From positions 214,785,982 through 214,849,981 of the forward strand of contig CP136063.1 in assembly GCA_032622095.1 (NCBI GenBank): 64,000 nucleotides of DNA, read 5' to 3'. The notes under the pieces were generated by a model. That model ran no database searches. It was not told where the DNA came from and saw only the letters and a program-made list of their open reading frames with translations. The position numbers and the translations under genes were made by a program. Source of the stretch: Siphonodentalium dalli (Eukaryota > Mollusca > Scaphopoda > Gadilida > Siphonodentaliidae). Shown piece by piece: positions 35,457 to 44,803 of this stretch (position 1 is the first letter of the stretch; each line of letters starts with the position of its first letter).

Positions 35457-35671
35457 TTAACCCTTTCAGAGCCAAGTCCGATTTTTGTATCAACCCATAT
35501 CTCCTTGATCATTTTTCAAATTTATTGATTATAATAATATGATACATTGATGGAAAGAGCTCTAAGAGATCTTTCCATCAATGTATCACATTATTATAAT
35601 CAATAAATTTGAAAAATTATCAAGGAGATATGGGTTGATACAAAAATCGGACTTGGCACTGAAAGGGTTAA
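35457..35671. mobile_element. TTAA-type foldback, family C without the hairpin module
   Basis: TTAACCCTTTCAGAGCCAAG at the left and TGGCACTGAAAGGG-TTAA at the right. The whole 215 bp is an almost perfect palindrome: CCGATTTTTGTATCAACCCA, TATCTCCTTGATCATTTTTC, TAATATGATACATTGATGGA, centre GAGCTCTAAGAGATC. Its ends are those of the family C elements at 41745 and 55258. It lacks the shared TATATATGCGAG hairpin module they contain, so it is the key comparison for module exchange. Confidence 0.92.
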
Positions 35672-37047
35672 AACTGCATAAAACACAGAATCACTTGCAT
35701 CATGGCAGTGACATTTCATCACGGTGAGACTGCAAAGACTTCTCAAAGCTAGATTCATTGGGCAACATTGATCCTGACAGTTCGGGCCACGGCAATTTTA
35801 CTATTTGCTTTACGAACATCAGGTGAACAATCTCTTGATGGAGAGGGAATTTTTTTTTTTAAATCCAGACTGAATTCGCGACCTGAGTTCCATACTATTC
35901 TAAGTTTATACATAAAACACATAAACTGAGAACAACATGCATGGAAATCAGGTCGCAAGATCTTGGCCATTATTCCACATGATTACTGGGGAATGCAAAT
36001 ATACAAAACCTACATATTAATATCTCAATTGTTCTTATTTTCCCATGCTATTATGACTGATAGCATGGTTTGGCGAGATGTCTGATACTGATTTTTTTGG
36101 AATTTTCGGTAAAAAAAAGAGTTGTTGGCCGGTTCGTAAACCATATAACTAAATTAGTGTCATCTTAATCAAAAATATATTGGTGACTGTTTTTGAAAAG
36201 GGAATGGATTTTAAGAAAAACTCCAACTTGAGGATCGCAATTTCCAACTTAGTGCCATAGCGTCAATTTGACTCTAGTTTGACTGAAAGTAGGACAATTT
36301 TAAACTCTCTGCCTAAAACTAACGTAATTTATGCTAAATTTAGTTGGAAAAACAAACTATCAGAACTTCAACTTGTCTACAAATCTCAAATTCTCAACTA
36401 TTTCAGACATGGATTTTCCAACAATTTAAAATTTTGACTAATGTTACGGAGGAGATTCCTCAAAATCCTTCCCCGGCCCCTACTCAGTTTATCAAAGGAA
36501 AATATGTGGCACTTTAAGAGTTAAAGCACTCTGACAGATAAGAACAGTCACATTCAAAAAGCTTTCAAATTTTTCAAGAGAAAACCAATTAGTAAGTTTA
36601 TCGAGACTTGTTCAATCAGAGAAAACGAGCTGTTTGTTTGACCAGATATAATGAATCGAGAACAATGGAGAATGGTGCAACAATGGCTACAACTCTACAG
36701 CAGTCATAGAGAGCAAATTGTATTGTTGTTATAGACCTGCTCACTTGGCAGCTAGGCATTGTTAGGGTACTGGTCCACAGAAATTCCCCCACCAGGGGCT
36801 CAATTTTGGAGAAAGTGCTCAGACAAAGACAGAGAAAGAAATTTACGTAGTTACCACTGCCAATTTTGTTTTATATAAGAGGGGTTGCCACTTTAAGGAT
36901 CATCATTGCCCTGATTTTTAGAATCTAAAAAATACAATTGAGAAATCCTGCCAAAGTCTGTGTATAATAGTGGTATAGGAGGTAGCCATGGGTGGGGGAA
37001 ATATGGGTAACTGCACCCCCTCTACCCCTGCTCTGGTACCCCTGGTT

Positions 37048-37175
37048 TACAGTAATGCCCTAAATAATCGACTCCATAACCACAGCAGATTTATGGGTAA
37101 TTTTTCAGGATTTAGTCGGAAATTACCCGTAAATCTGCTGTGGTTAAGGAGTCGATTATTTAGGGCATTACTGTA
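37048..37175. mobile_element. Tc1/mariner-like foldback MITE, copy 6 (short, 128 bp)
   Basis: TA-CAGTAATGCCCTAAATAAT and TTATTTAGGGCATTACTG-TA. Both arms are shortened symmetrically: the inner GGCTTGTTGCCATTCATCGG segment is gone and the arms meet at TTAGTCGGAAATTACCC. The remaining arms are nearly identical. Confidence 0.93.
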
Positions 37176-37299
37176 CAAAGCAGCTAATATAAAGGAACCA
37201 AGAATGATGCGCAAAATACACACATATCTAAGATTGGAAATGTTTTTTTTTTAATTTTACAAATTCTTAAAAATATTCCTTTTGTTAGTCGGTTTCCAT

Positions 37300-37538
37300 T
37301 AACCCTTCCGTGACTGGAGCTTCCTGATAATTTTTCGAAAATCCTGTGCCAGTGCATTCTCTTATATATGTGAGTCTTCCATAGGGAGCCAGAGTCCCAT
37401 ATATAAGAGAACACATTGGCCTAACAAAATTTACCTTGACCTTCTAAGCCAGTGCATTCTCTAATACCTATATGTGAGTCTCCCTATGGGAGGATCTTTA
37501 AAGCTGTACAAACGCAGCTCCCGTCATGAAAATGTCAA
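37300..37538. mobile_element. TTAA-type hairpin element, family A
   Basis: TTAACCCTTCCGTGACTGGA at the left; the right end GCAGCTCCCGTCATGAAAATG is degraded just before its TTAA. It contains two hairpin modules (GCATTCTCTTATATATGTGA and CATATATAAGAGAACACATT; GTGCATTCTCTAATACCTAT with a partial partner) around AAATTTACCTTGACCTTCTA. The minus-strand 76-codon frame here is an artefact. Confidence 0.85.
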
Positions 37539-37665
37539 CTAACGTCATGTTATTTACTGAGTAATAGTATAGTAAGTCTTGATGTTTTTTCTCTCTCAAA
37601 AATGCTTATAATAAATGCTGTTAGCTTATAATATAGTTCACTTAGATTTTACTGTCTGGCTAAAA

Positions 37666-37722
37666 ATTCACCCTCTGTGGACCTCATTCTGCAAATGACA
37701 GACACACTATTTCTAGACTTGT
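37666..37722 (-). mobile_element. Family E element, solo end
   Basis: ATTCACCCTCTGTGGACCTC, ATTCTGCAAATGACAGACAC and ACTATTTCTAGACTTG match the right terminal segment of the family E elements. No other part of the element is nearby. Confidence 0.7.
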
Positions 37723-38678
37723 GCTGGCATGACTGATCAGTTTTGACATTTTGAAGACACACATGTATGTGGTACATGTGTCCCAGAGAAAGAAGATTAT
37801 GCCTTACTCAAGAAAAAAATGTACAATTATAATATTGTAGTGTAATCTCCATATAAAAAATATAGTACTCTCCTCAAATTCTGCACACACACACACCTGG
37901 CATGCAATGTAGCCTCTATCATATGAATAAAAATACCCAAAATATATTCAAAATATTGAGGATATTGCTATTTTTTTTTCAACAATTGGAGATATAAAAA
38001 TCACGATTTATCCACTTCCCATTTCCATAATTTCTAGAAATTAAACATTCTTAAACTTTCTTGGTATGAGCACTCATGTTTCAAAATTAGGACATCCATT
38101 TCCTAAGATAAGTGTAGGACCATTATGAAAAATTTAGTTATCGGGGGAAGGGAGGTTTTGAAAATGTTGATGAAAGTTTGTCACATGATAGAGGCTATTT
38201 ATAGAACTACCCTAATCCAAACTTCAAACACATACATCAGGTTAAACAGGAATAGATTTCATAGAAATGGAATAAAATTTCATTAGGCTGGCAGGAAATT
38301 AAACTCAAAAACCAAAATTTTTATACGATGTTTCATTATGAGTCATATGAGATGAAGAAAATTTACACATGTACTATGTAATGTTTCTTTTCAAACAATA
38401 ATTACATATGTTCATATAAATATAACATGATCAAATTAAATTAACACTCCGAAGAAAAACTCAAAACAGCACACTTAACACTCATGTTAGTTTGACGACT
38501 ATATATAATAATGATTATGATGATACAGTGTATCACACAAGGTGAAAGATCGAAGTAAAGGGGAAAATTTTAGGGGCAGGATTTAAAACAATAACAAAAC
38601 ATCACATGTAACTTAAAATACCAACTGACTAAGAATGTGAGAGACGAAAAATCCTTTCACGTTTTGGCATTGTCTTAT

Positions 38679-38929
38679 TTAACACTTTCTTTACTAAATG
38701 GATTCTCCCACTCAGTAATAAAAGTATACATTGGAATGGTCCATTATTCACTTGCAGGGGTTTTCCAAAAAAATAAGCAAATAATACAAGTACAGAAGGA
38801 GTTGTATATATTGGAGGGAAATGTTCAGATAATAAGTTCAACAAACAACCTAGTCTGTTGAACTTATTATCTGAATATTTCCTGAGGGATAACTACTCGT
38901 CAATGAGTATTTAGTTTTGAAAGTGTTAA
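38679..38929 (+). mobile_element. TTAA-type element, family D, 251 bp
   Basis: TTAACACTTTCTTTACTAAA at the left and TTTAGTTTTGAAAGTG-TTAA at the right. Internal sequence: GGATTCTCCCACTCAGTAAT, AGTATACATTGGAATGGTCC, and a central dyad (GGGAAATGTTCAGATAATAA, GTTCAACAAACAACCTAGTC, TGTTGAACTTATTATCTGAA). The ends here are ACACTTT/AAAGTGT instead of ACCCTTT/AAAGGGT. Both ends changed together, as expected for matched inverted repeats. Confidence 0.85.
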
Positions 38930-39012
38930 CTCAATCAGGTTATGAAGTAAACATTAAACGTTGTAGAATTGCAATATCTTTTACAAAATAGAAGGAAACT
39001 GTATGTTGAACT

Positions 39013-39412
39013 TATAACCCTTTACCCAACAAACCGGCCAAAACCGGCCAAATAAAGCTTCAACAGCCTAAAATATCTTCGGTCTGTCTCAATAGAACCA
39101 TACAAATATGGATATCATTGGAACCGGCTCCTTGACCACATTGTGATAGTTACAGTTATGCCCTGTGCCAATGCATTCTCTTATATATGCGAGTCGACCA
39201 TAGGTCGCCTCGCATATATAAGAGAATGCATTGGCCTAAAAAAATCTTTTTTTAACACTTTTTACCATTTTTTCTTACATTCTTTAACAATTTTATAATT
39301 TTTAATGTGTTAAGCCAATGCATTCTCTTATATATGCGAGGCGACCTATGGTCGACTCGCATATATAAGAGAATGCATTGGCACAGGGCCATTCTGTTGG
39401 CTAAAGGGTTAA
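39013..39412 (+). mobile_element. TTAA-type hairpin element, family B, copy 1 (about 400 bp)
   Basis: It starts AACCCTTTACCCAACAAACC and ends CTGTTGGCTAAAGGG-TTAA. The left region contains GGCCAAAACCGGCCAAATAA and ATATCTTCGGTCTGTCTCAA. Two copies of the shared 66-bp hairpin (GCCAATGCATTCTCTTATAT..GCGAG) lie at 39171-39236 and 39314-39381. They are separated by a T-rich spacer with TTCTTACATTCTTTAACAAT. Over its first 200 bp I count only about one difference from the copy at 50509. Confidence 0.92.
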
Positions 39413-39879
39413 TTCGAGAGTGTAGACCATATTGACACATCAAAGCTAATTTTTTTTTCAAATATTAAATTATTTCAATAAGATTTCGAATGGATGACTG
39501 AAAATTTATACTCAGTTTGGAACCCTGAGCTATTTATAAATTTGTGGTAAAGGTATTGCATGGGGGAAATAATAATTTTAATTTAGCTGCCAACACAAGT
39601 CTTGCTTAAACAAAAAGCTTAATATGGATAGAACTCCAAGGCTGGGAAATTAGACATATGACTAAACAATATCCTTATTATAATCAATCGCTGGAAGGCA
39701 TAGCCGTAAAGCGCAACATATAATTTCAAAGAAAAGACTTGCACGTCAAGCTGGGCATAATTGATGTATCAGTATGACTTGATAGATTAAACTCTACAAA
39801 AATTATCCATAATTCAACAAACTTTCTTGCCGTAATTTGAGCAATCTTTTTTAAAAGTCGAACAATGAGACAATCAGGT

Positions 39880-40310
39880 TAATTGAGTCCTAATGCATCC
39901 GCATCGAATGAACTTCATTAATATCGCTCCGAAAGTGCAATCGGCTTTGGCTTTAATAGATACACGAATGTCAAAATGGGAAAAATGGATTCGACTAATG
40001 TAGATCGGTCGAGGAATCACTAATTTGCTTCTGATTTTGTACTTAGGTTTAGGGAATGAACTTTCGCTAATTAATTTGTAGAAAAATTATACAAATTTAT
40101 CACAAATTGAAAGGAATTGTACCGTTGTGTAATTACGAGATATACAAGTATTTCTGTGTGGTAGGATCGAGCATCTGCTAGTAGCCCGGACGTTTAAATT
40201 GATCGCTGGGTAATTAGAAAGATGGAGCTAAAAGATTCACCCATTAGCTATTATGGCCTGCCGCAGCTCTTAATTGACTGGGAGAGGGTGCTTTTTGGGG
40301 ATGTTAAGCA
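39880..40310. promoter_or_regulatory. Candidate conserved non-coding element (weak)
   Basis: This is unique, higher-complexity DNA about 4.5 kb downstream of the 3' end of the zinc-finger gene. It has phrases such as CATTAATATCGCTCCGAAAG, CACCCATTAGCTATTATGG and CTCTTAATTGACTGGGAG. There are several homeodomain-like TAAT cores, and no repeat family or open frame. Only sequence texture supports this; comparison with related genomes would decide. Confidence 0.25.
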
Positions 40311-41016
40311 TCAAATGAAGGTCATTGTATACCAGGAACATTAAAGGCACATTTTACGATTATTTCCATATTTCATAATTAATTCTAAATTGACCCTTTT
40401 CATCTTTTTCTAATGCTTCCAAGCCTGCTGAAGTTTGGTCCACAATCATTTTTGTGTAACTTCCAAGTAAAGTGTTTTTGCTTAATTTTCTTTTTATAGC
40501 TTCCAGAATATTTTCAAATTAAATGCATGAGAAATTTCTAAATGGAGAGTAAAATAATCCAGTAGAAAAATTAGAATAGAATAGTGATCTACGTCATGAA
40601 CTATGTCACATATGAATATCATGAAGATTTGTTGAAAAAGTTTGATGTTTGGGAACCCAGCATTGTAATTTGTGGTTTTGATACCCAACTTGTGTACATA
40701 ACACTGGGTTCAGCCATAGGAACTGCATAGAAAAGAATTTTCTGATATTTTAATTACAGAAAGAGAAGGGGTTTTTCATATCTCACACACTGAACTCCTA
40801 AACATTCTTAATATTTAATTAAAGAATTCTTCTAGGAATAGAAACTATTTTGAGTTTTGAAGATAAAACACAAGAAAATTGTAATACTGAACAGCCACAA
40901 CCAATTTGTTTTATAATTTCAGAGGAACAGATATTCAAAACATCGAGACTGTGTCACAGAAAAAATAATGTGTTACTGTTATTCTGACAAAGAGACACCA
41001 CATTGTTTTCATGAGC

Positions 41017-41255
41017 TTAACCCTTTCATGACTGTATCTGCACTCATGCAGAATTAAAGATCCTGTGCCAGTGCATTCTCTTATATATGTGTTTCTCGCA
41101 TTTATAAAAGAATGTACTCGCTTACAAGGTCAAAGTAAATATTGTTTAATAGGCCAATGTATTCTCTTATATATGCAAGGCTCCCAATGGGAGCGTCACA
41201 TATAAAAGAGAATACATTGGCACAGGGTTTTCGCAAAACCTTCAGGAAGGGTTAA
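41017..41255. mobile_element. TTAA-type hairpin element, family A, 239 bp
   Basis: TTAACCCTTTCATGACTGTA and AAAACCTTCAGGAAGGG-TTAA. It has two hairpin modules: GTGCATTCTCTTATATATGT with CGCATTTATAAAAGAATGTA, and AATGTATTCTCTTATATATG with CACATATAAAAGAGAATACA. The spacer AAGGTCAAAGTAAATATTGT is the reverse complement of the spacer in other copies, so this copy is in the opposite orientation. Confidence 0.9.
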
Positions 41256-41744
41256 TAAATATTGGTTGAAACTTTTGGTGGACACATGAATTTACTACAG
41301 TTCTTTATAAATACTTCATCACATAACATATTTATACATATAATCTCAATATCTTGTGTTAAATATTATGACTTTCATTATACGCACTATCAATAAATAA
41401 ATTTTGATAACTATATTTATCAATATATATATATTAAACATATATAGATTGTTCACTGAACATCAACACGAGGAAATTAAAAAAGTTTGATTAACACACA
41501 GGTAATACTGGGGAAAAACTAGAATATAGAAAGAAAGCTTGTATTTATGACTAGAAAAATATCTTATATATGCTTGAGATACAGGGTTATGGGGTGTATT
41601 TGCACTGTTAAGTTTACATGACACATTTTCTGCAATACAAACACATCTGGTGTTGAGAGATTGTTTTATAATTTCAGTTTGTTTGGGAAAAAATGCATAC
41701 ATCCCATCAAAATTGTTGTTGTGCCAGGAACAGATAGAGCATCT

Positions 41745-41988
41745 TTAACCCTTTGAGTGCCAGGGGCCGATCTCATCGGCCCTAAACCCACACAATAAAT
41801 CTGTTAAAGAATATAAGAATAAATTATTAAAATTGTAAAAAAAAAAAAAAAAAAAAAAAAAATTGTTAGGCCAATGCATTCTCTTATATATGCGAGGCGA
41901 CCTATGGTCGATTCGCATATATAAGAGAATGCATTGGCACAGGGTATATGGGTTGATACAAAAATCTACCTGGCACTCAAAGGGTTAA
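41745..41988. mobile_element. TTAA-type element, family C, with hairpin module
   Basis: TTAACCCTTTGAGTGCCAGG and CCTGGCACTCAAAGGG-TTAA. It contains GGGCCGATCTCATCGGCCC near the left, an A-run of 26 at 41837-41862, then the shared hairpin (GCCAATGCATTCTCTTATAT, GCGAGGCGACCTATGGTCGA, ATAAGAGAATGCATTGGC), and GGGTTGATACAAAAATC. Terminal sequence matches the hairpin-free copy at 35457. Confidence 0.92.
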
Positions 41989-42402
41989 TGTCCATTAGAC
42001 AAAATGTAATTTTCACATGATTTTTATCTGACCACCAAATGTATAATAGATAAGAATGAGTCAATAAATTGAAAAATCTTGAAATTAAAAAATTCCGGAA
42101 TTTCTTATTTTTTGGGTTTTTTTTTCCCAAGTTCTTGCAAAATTTTATAGTAAAACCTGGTAGGTAAAACGTGAAATTAAAACGTGACAGTGCAAATTTT
42201 CCCCGAAGGAATCAAATCGGCAAGGTTTGGATAAATAACTGCAAAACGGCATGGTAATAAATAGGTGAGACTATCATGTTTGATTGACTAGAAAGTGAAT
42301 GTTGATTAATTTGCTCATAATAGAAGTGAGCGGGCTGACATACATGTACTAACATTTTCCAGATGAAATGAAAAATCCAATGAGAGTTCATTATTTTTCA
42401 CT

Positions 42403-42545
42403 GAAATATGGCTTGTTGCCATTCATGGAAAGCTCTCATTGAGAGCTTTCCATGAATGGCAACAAGCCATATTTGCGACTAAATCTTGAAAAATTACCGA
42501 TATTTCTGCTGTGGTTAAGGAGTCAATTATTTAGGGCATTACTTT
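42403..42545. mobile_element. Tc1/mariner-like foldback MITE, copy 7 (left arm truncated)
   Basis: The inner left arm CTGAAATATGGCTTGTTGCC meets the full right arm (GAGAGCTTTCCATGAATGGC, ATTTCTGCTGTGGTTAAGGA) which ends TTTAGGGCATTACTTTAA. The outer left arm is missing. Confidence 0.85.
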
Positions 42546-42663
42546 AATTGGACTGAATGTCAAAAGAGTGTTTTTCAAGTCAGAAATATGTAATTTTTCA
42601 AATTTCAGTCTGAATACTCGGATAAGAAAGTTGCACGAGTTCTTTGTTCTCATGACTATGGTT

Positions 42664-43107
42664 CAAGCCTGCAAATAGTGAGTCTTGTCATTTGTAGAAT
42701 GAGGTACCCAGAGGGTAATTTAGTGATGGTATCCCACAAGGCGGGCTAGCATCATCAAATTTTTCCCTTTGGGAACCACATTCTGCTTAGACCTCAAATG
42801 CTAAGGGAGACCTAGCATCAGATTGAATTTCCCCAGTTGAAGTTGGTGATGTTCACCCATTAGTCACCTCGACTATGGATTTTAACTTCTGCAAATTAGG
42901 GGATATAGAAACTTCCCAGAAAGGAAAAAGTAGCTAAATATTATGTTATTTTGAGACTATAGATACTTCCCAGAAGATGAAGCCTAAGCAGAATGAGGTC
43001 CCGAGAGAGTGAATTTGGTGATACTAACCCGCTGTGCAGGAAAGAATCACTAAATTCACCCTCTGGGGACCTCATTCTGCAAATGACAGACACTATTTGC
43101 AGGCTTG
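42664..43107. mobile_element. hAT-like MITE, family E, copy 3 (444 bp)
   Basis: CAAGCCTGCAAATAGTGAG and ACACTATTTGCAGGCTTG are terminal inverted repeats. Flanking 8-mers CTATGGTT and CTATTGTT match at 7 of 8 positions, fitting a hAT-type duplication. Each end continues into a hairpin (GAGGTACCCAGAGGGTAATT with CCCTTTGGGAACCACATTCT; GAGGTCCCGAGAGAGTGAAT with ACCCTCTGGGGACCTCATTC). The middle is AAATGCTAAGGGAGACCTAG and TTGAAGTTGGTGATGTTC. Confidence 0.92.
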
Positions 43108-43312
43108 CTATTGTTAGTATAACTGGACATGAGGCTGTTTTTTTATATTAAGAATGATTATAGGACTATCATTTGCTCACTGGAATGTGTAGGTGGTGAG
43201 GAAAAGAAACGCTGCTGCCTAAACGCAAAACTGGAAAAGTATGGTGTGAAGATGAAGCATAGTGGGCATGTATGGAAAGCTGAAGCTCGGTTAATATCAA
43301 TGTAAATATATC

Positions 43313-43457
43313 TACAGTAATGACCTAATTAATCGACTTCTTAACCCCAGGAGAATTATGGGTAACTTTTCAGGCTTTAGTCGGAAATATGGCTTGTTGC
43401 CTTTCATCGGAAAGCTCTCCTGTGGTTAAGAAGTCGATTAATTAGGACATTACTGTA
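43313..43457. mobile_element. Tc1/mariner-like foldback MITE, copy 8
   Basis: TA-CAGTAATGACCTAATTAAT and TTAATTAGGACATTACTG-TA. The left arm is complete to GGAAAGCTCTC. The right arm keeps only CTGTGGTTAAGAAGTCGATT. Both ends share the same GACC/GGAC variant of the usual GCCC, so the ends were copied or converted together. Confidence 0.92.
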
Positions 43458-43894
43458 GTTTGTAAGCGAATAAAGGAAGAAATATGAATAAAAGACTTTT
43501 ATCACATAATTAGCCCCTAAACCGGGCCTCATATCTTTTAGTAAGACACACGTGTATTATCGGCATGCACAGTGATGTAAGAGCTTGGTGCAATGATGTC
43601 AATGTCAATGCAAGAACTTTATTATTACGCTAATTATAATTATAATTATGATATTCGATTTAGTGTTGACTGTGAGATAAACATTGGTGTCTTTACTTCC
43701 TCTTTGGTTGTGATCATCTCAAATTTGTCGCAATTACTTGTGTATTTTTTGTTTTCAGCTTTTCACACACTCCCACACAAGCTTTGGGCTGATAAACAAT
43801 TTGAAGAATGGACATGAAAAGTGGAATAGAGAGATGGAAAAAAAGTCACAATTGGGAAATTATAGGATCAGATTGCACAGACAAAAGCAATTGT

Positions 43895-44111
43895 TATAGT
43901 AATGCCCTAATTAATCGACTCCATAACCACAGCAGAATTATGGGTAACTTTTCAGGATTTAGTCGGAAATATGGCTTGTTGCCATTCATCGGAAAGCTCT
44001 CGGGGAGAGCTTTCCGATGAATGGCAACAAGCCATATTTCCGACTAAATCCTGAAAAGTTACCCATAATTCTGCTGTGGTTAAGAAGTCGATTAATTATG
44101 GCATTACTGTA
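43895..44111. mobile_element. Tc1/mariner-like foldback MITE, copy 9 (217 bp)
   Basis: TA-TAGTAATGCCCTAATTAAT and TTAATTATGGCATTACTG-TA with near-perfect arms meeting at CTCTCGGGGAGAGC. It is the closest mobile element to the zinc-finger gene, about 690 bp beyond its stop codon. The plus-strand open frame 43808-44020, ending in a Gly/Phe/Ser/Lys-rich peptide, is MITE translation. Confidence 0.95.
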
Positions 44112-44803
44112 TATTGCTCAATGCACATTTAAAATCTGGTATCACTCGCATCATACAACCTTGTATATCAGAATTTTTTGTGAGTTTCTCCAGTAGGAGA
44201 TTTAAAGTGACACCAGTTTTTAAAATCTTTTGATAATCACTAGGAAAATCGTGAACATATATACACACTACTGTACAATTAGGTTGTCTTCCCAATCATT
44301 CATCACACACCGAAAAAGCCTGGAACAACTCAGAGAAAATCTCAGCGATATATCTCGATGCAATTGAATTTTTAAACTCTTTAAAACCGAGACTAAACAG
44401 ATTACAATTTAAATTTTGCTTTGAACCCTTTTCTAATATAAAAATTAAAAAAAGATGATGCAGTTTAGATCATGGTAAATGTATTAAAGAGCTGATTTAA
44501 CAATTAAAATGTACTACATGATGAAATTCATACGTAATAACAAGAATACACTGTGTGCATTCTCATTTAGGGATGTAGTTCATTAATTCCAAATCTCTGT
44601 TGTAATGATAGCAAAATGTACCACATGGCTTGCAATATCGGTAATTTTGTGGCTGAAACAAGCTGATAGTAAGATATTTTCTGTATAATATTTCATATAA
44701 TATAGATTTTTTTTCGGCATGTTCCAGACTTAAAAATGTAGGATGAGAATGATAAAGAAAGCACTGATTAACAGTTAAAATAATAGTTTATAACGATGCC
44801 ACG
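44112..44803 (-). other. Region 3' of the zinc-finger gene
   Basis: This stretch would hold the gene's 3' untranslated region. I did not find a canonical polyadenylation hexamer on the minus strand (it would read TTTATT or TTTAAT here). The transcript end is therefore undetermined, or a variant signal or a further exon is used. No repeats are present. Confidence 0.4.
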
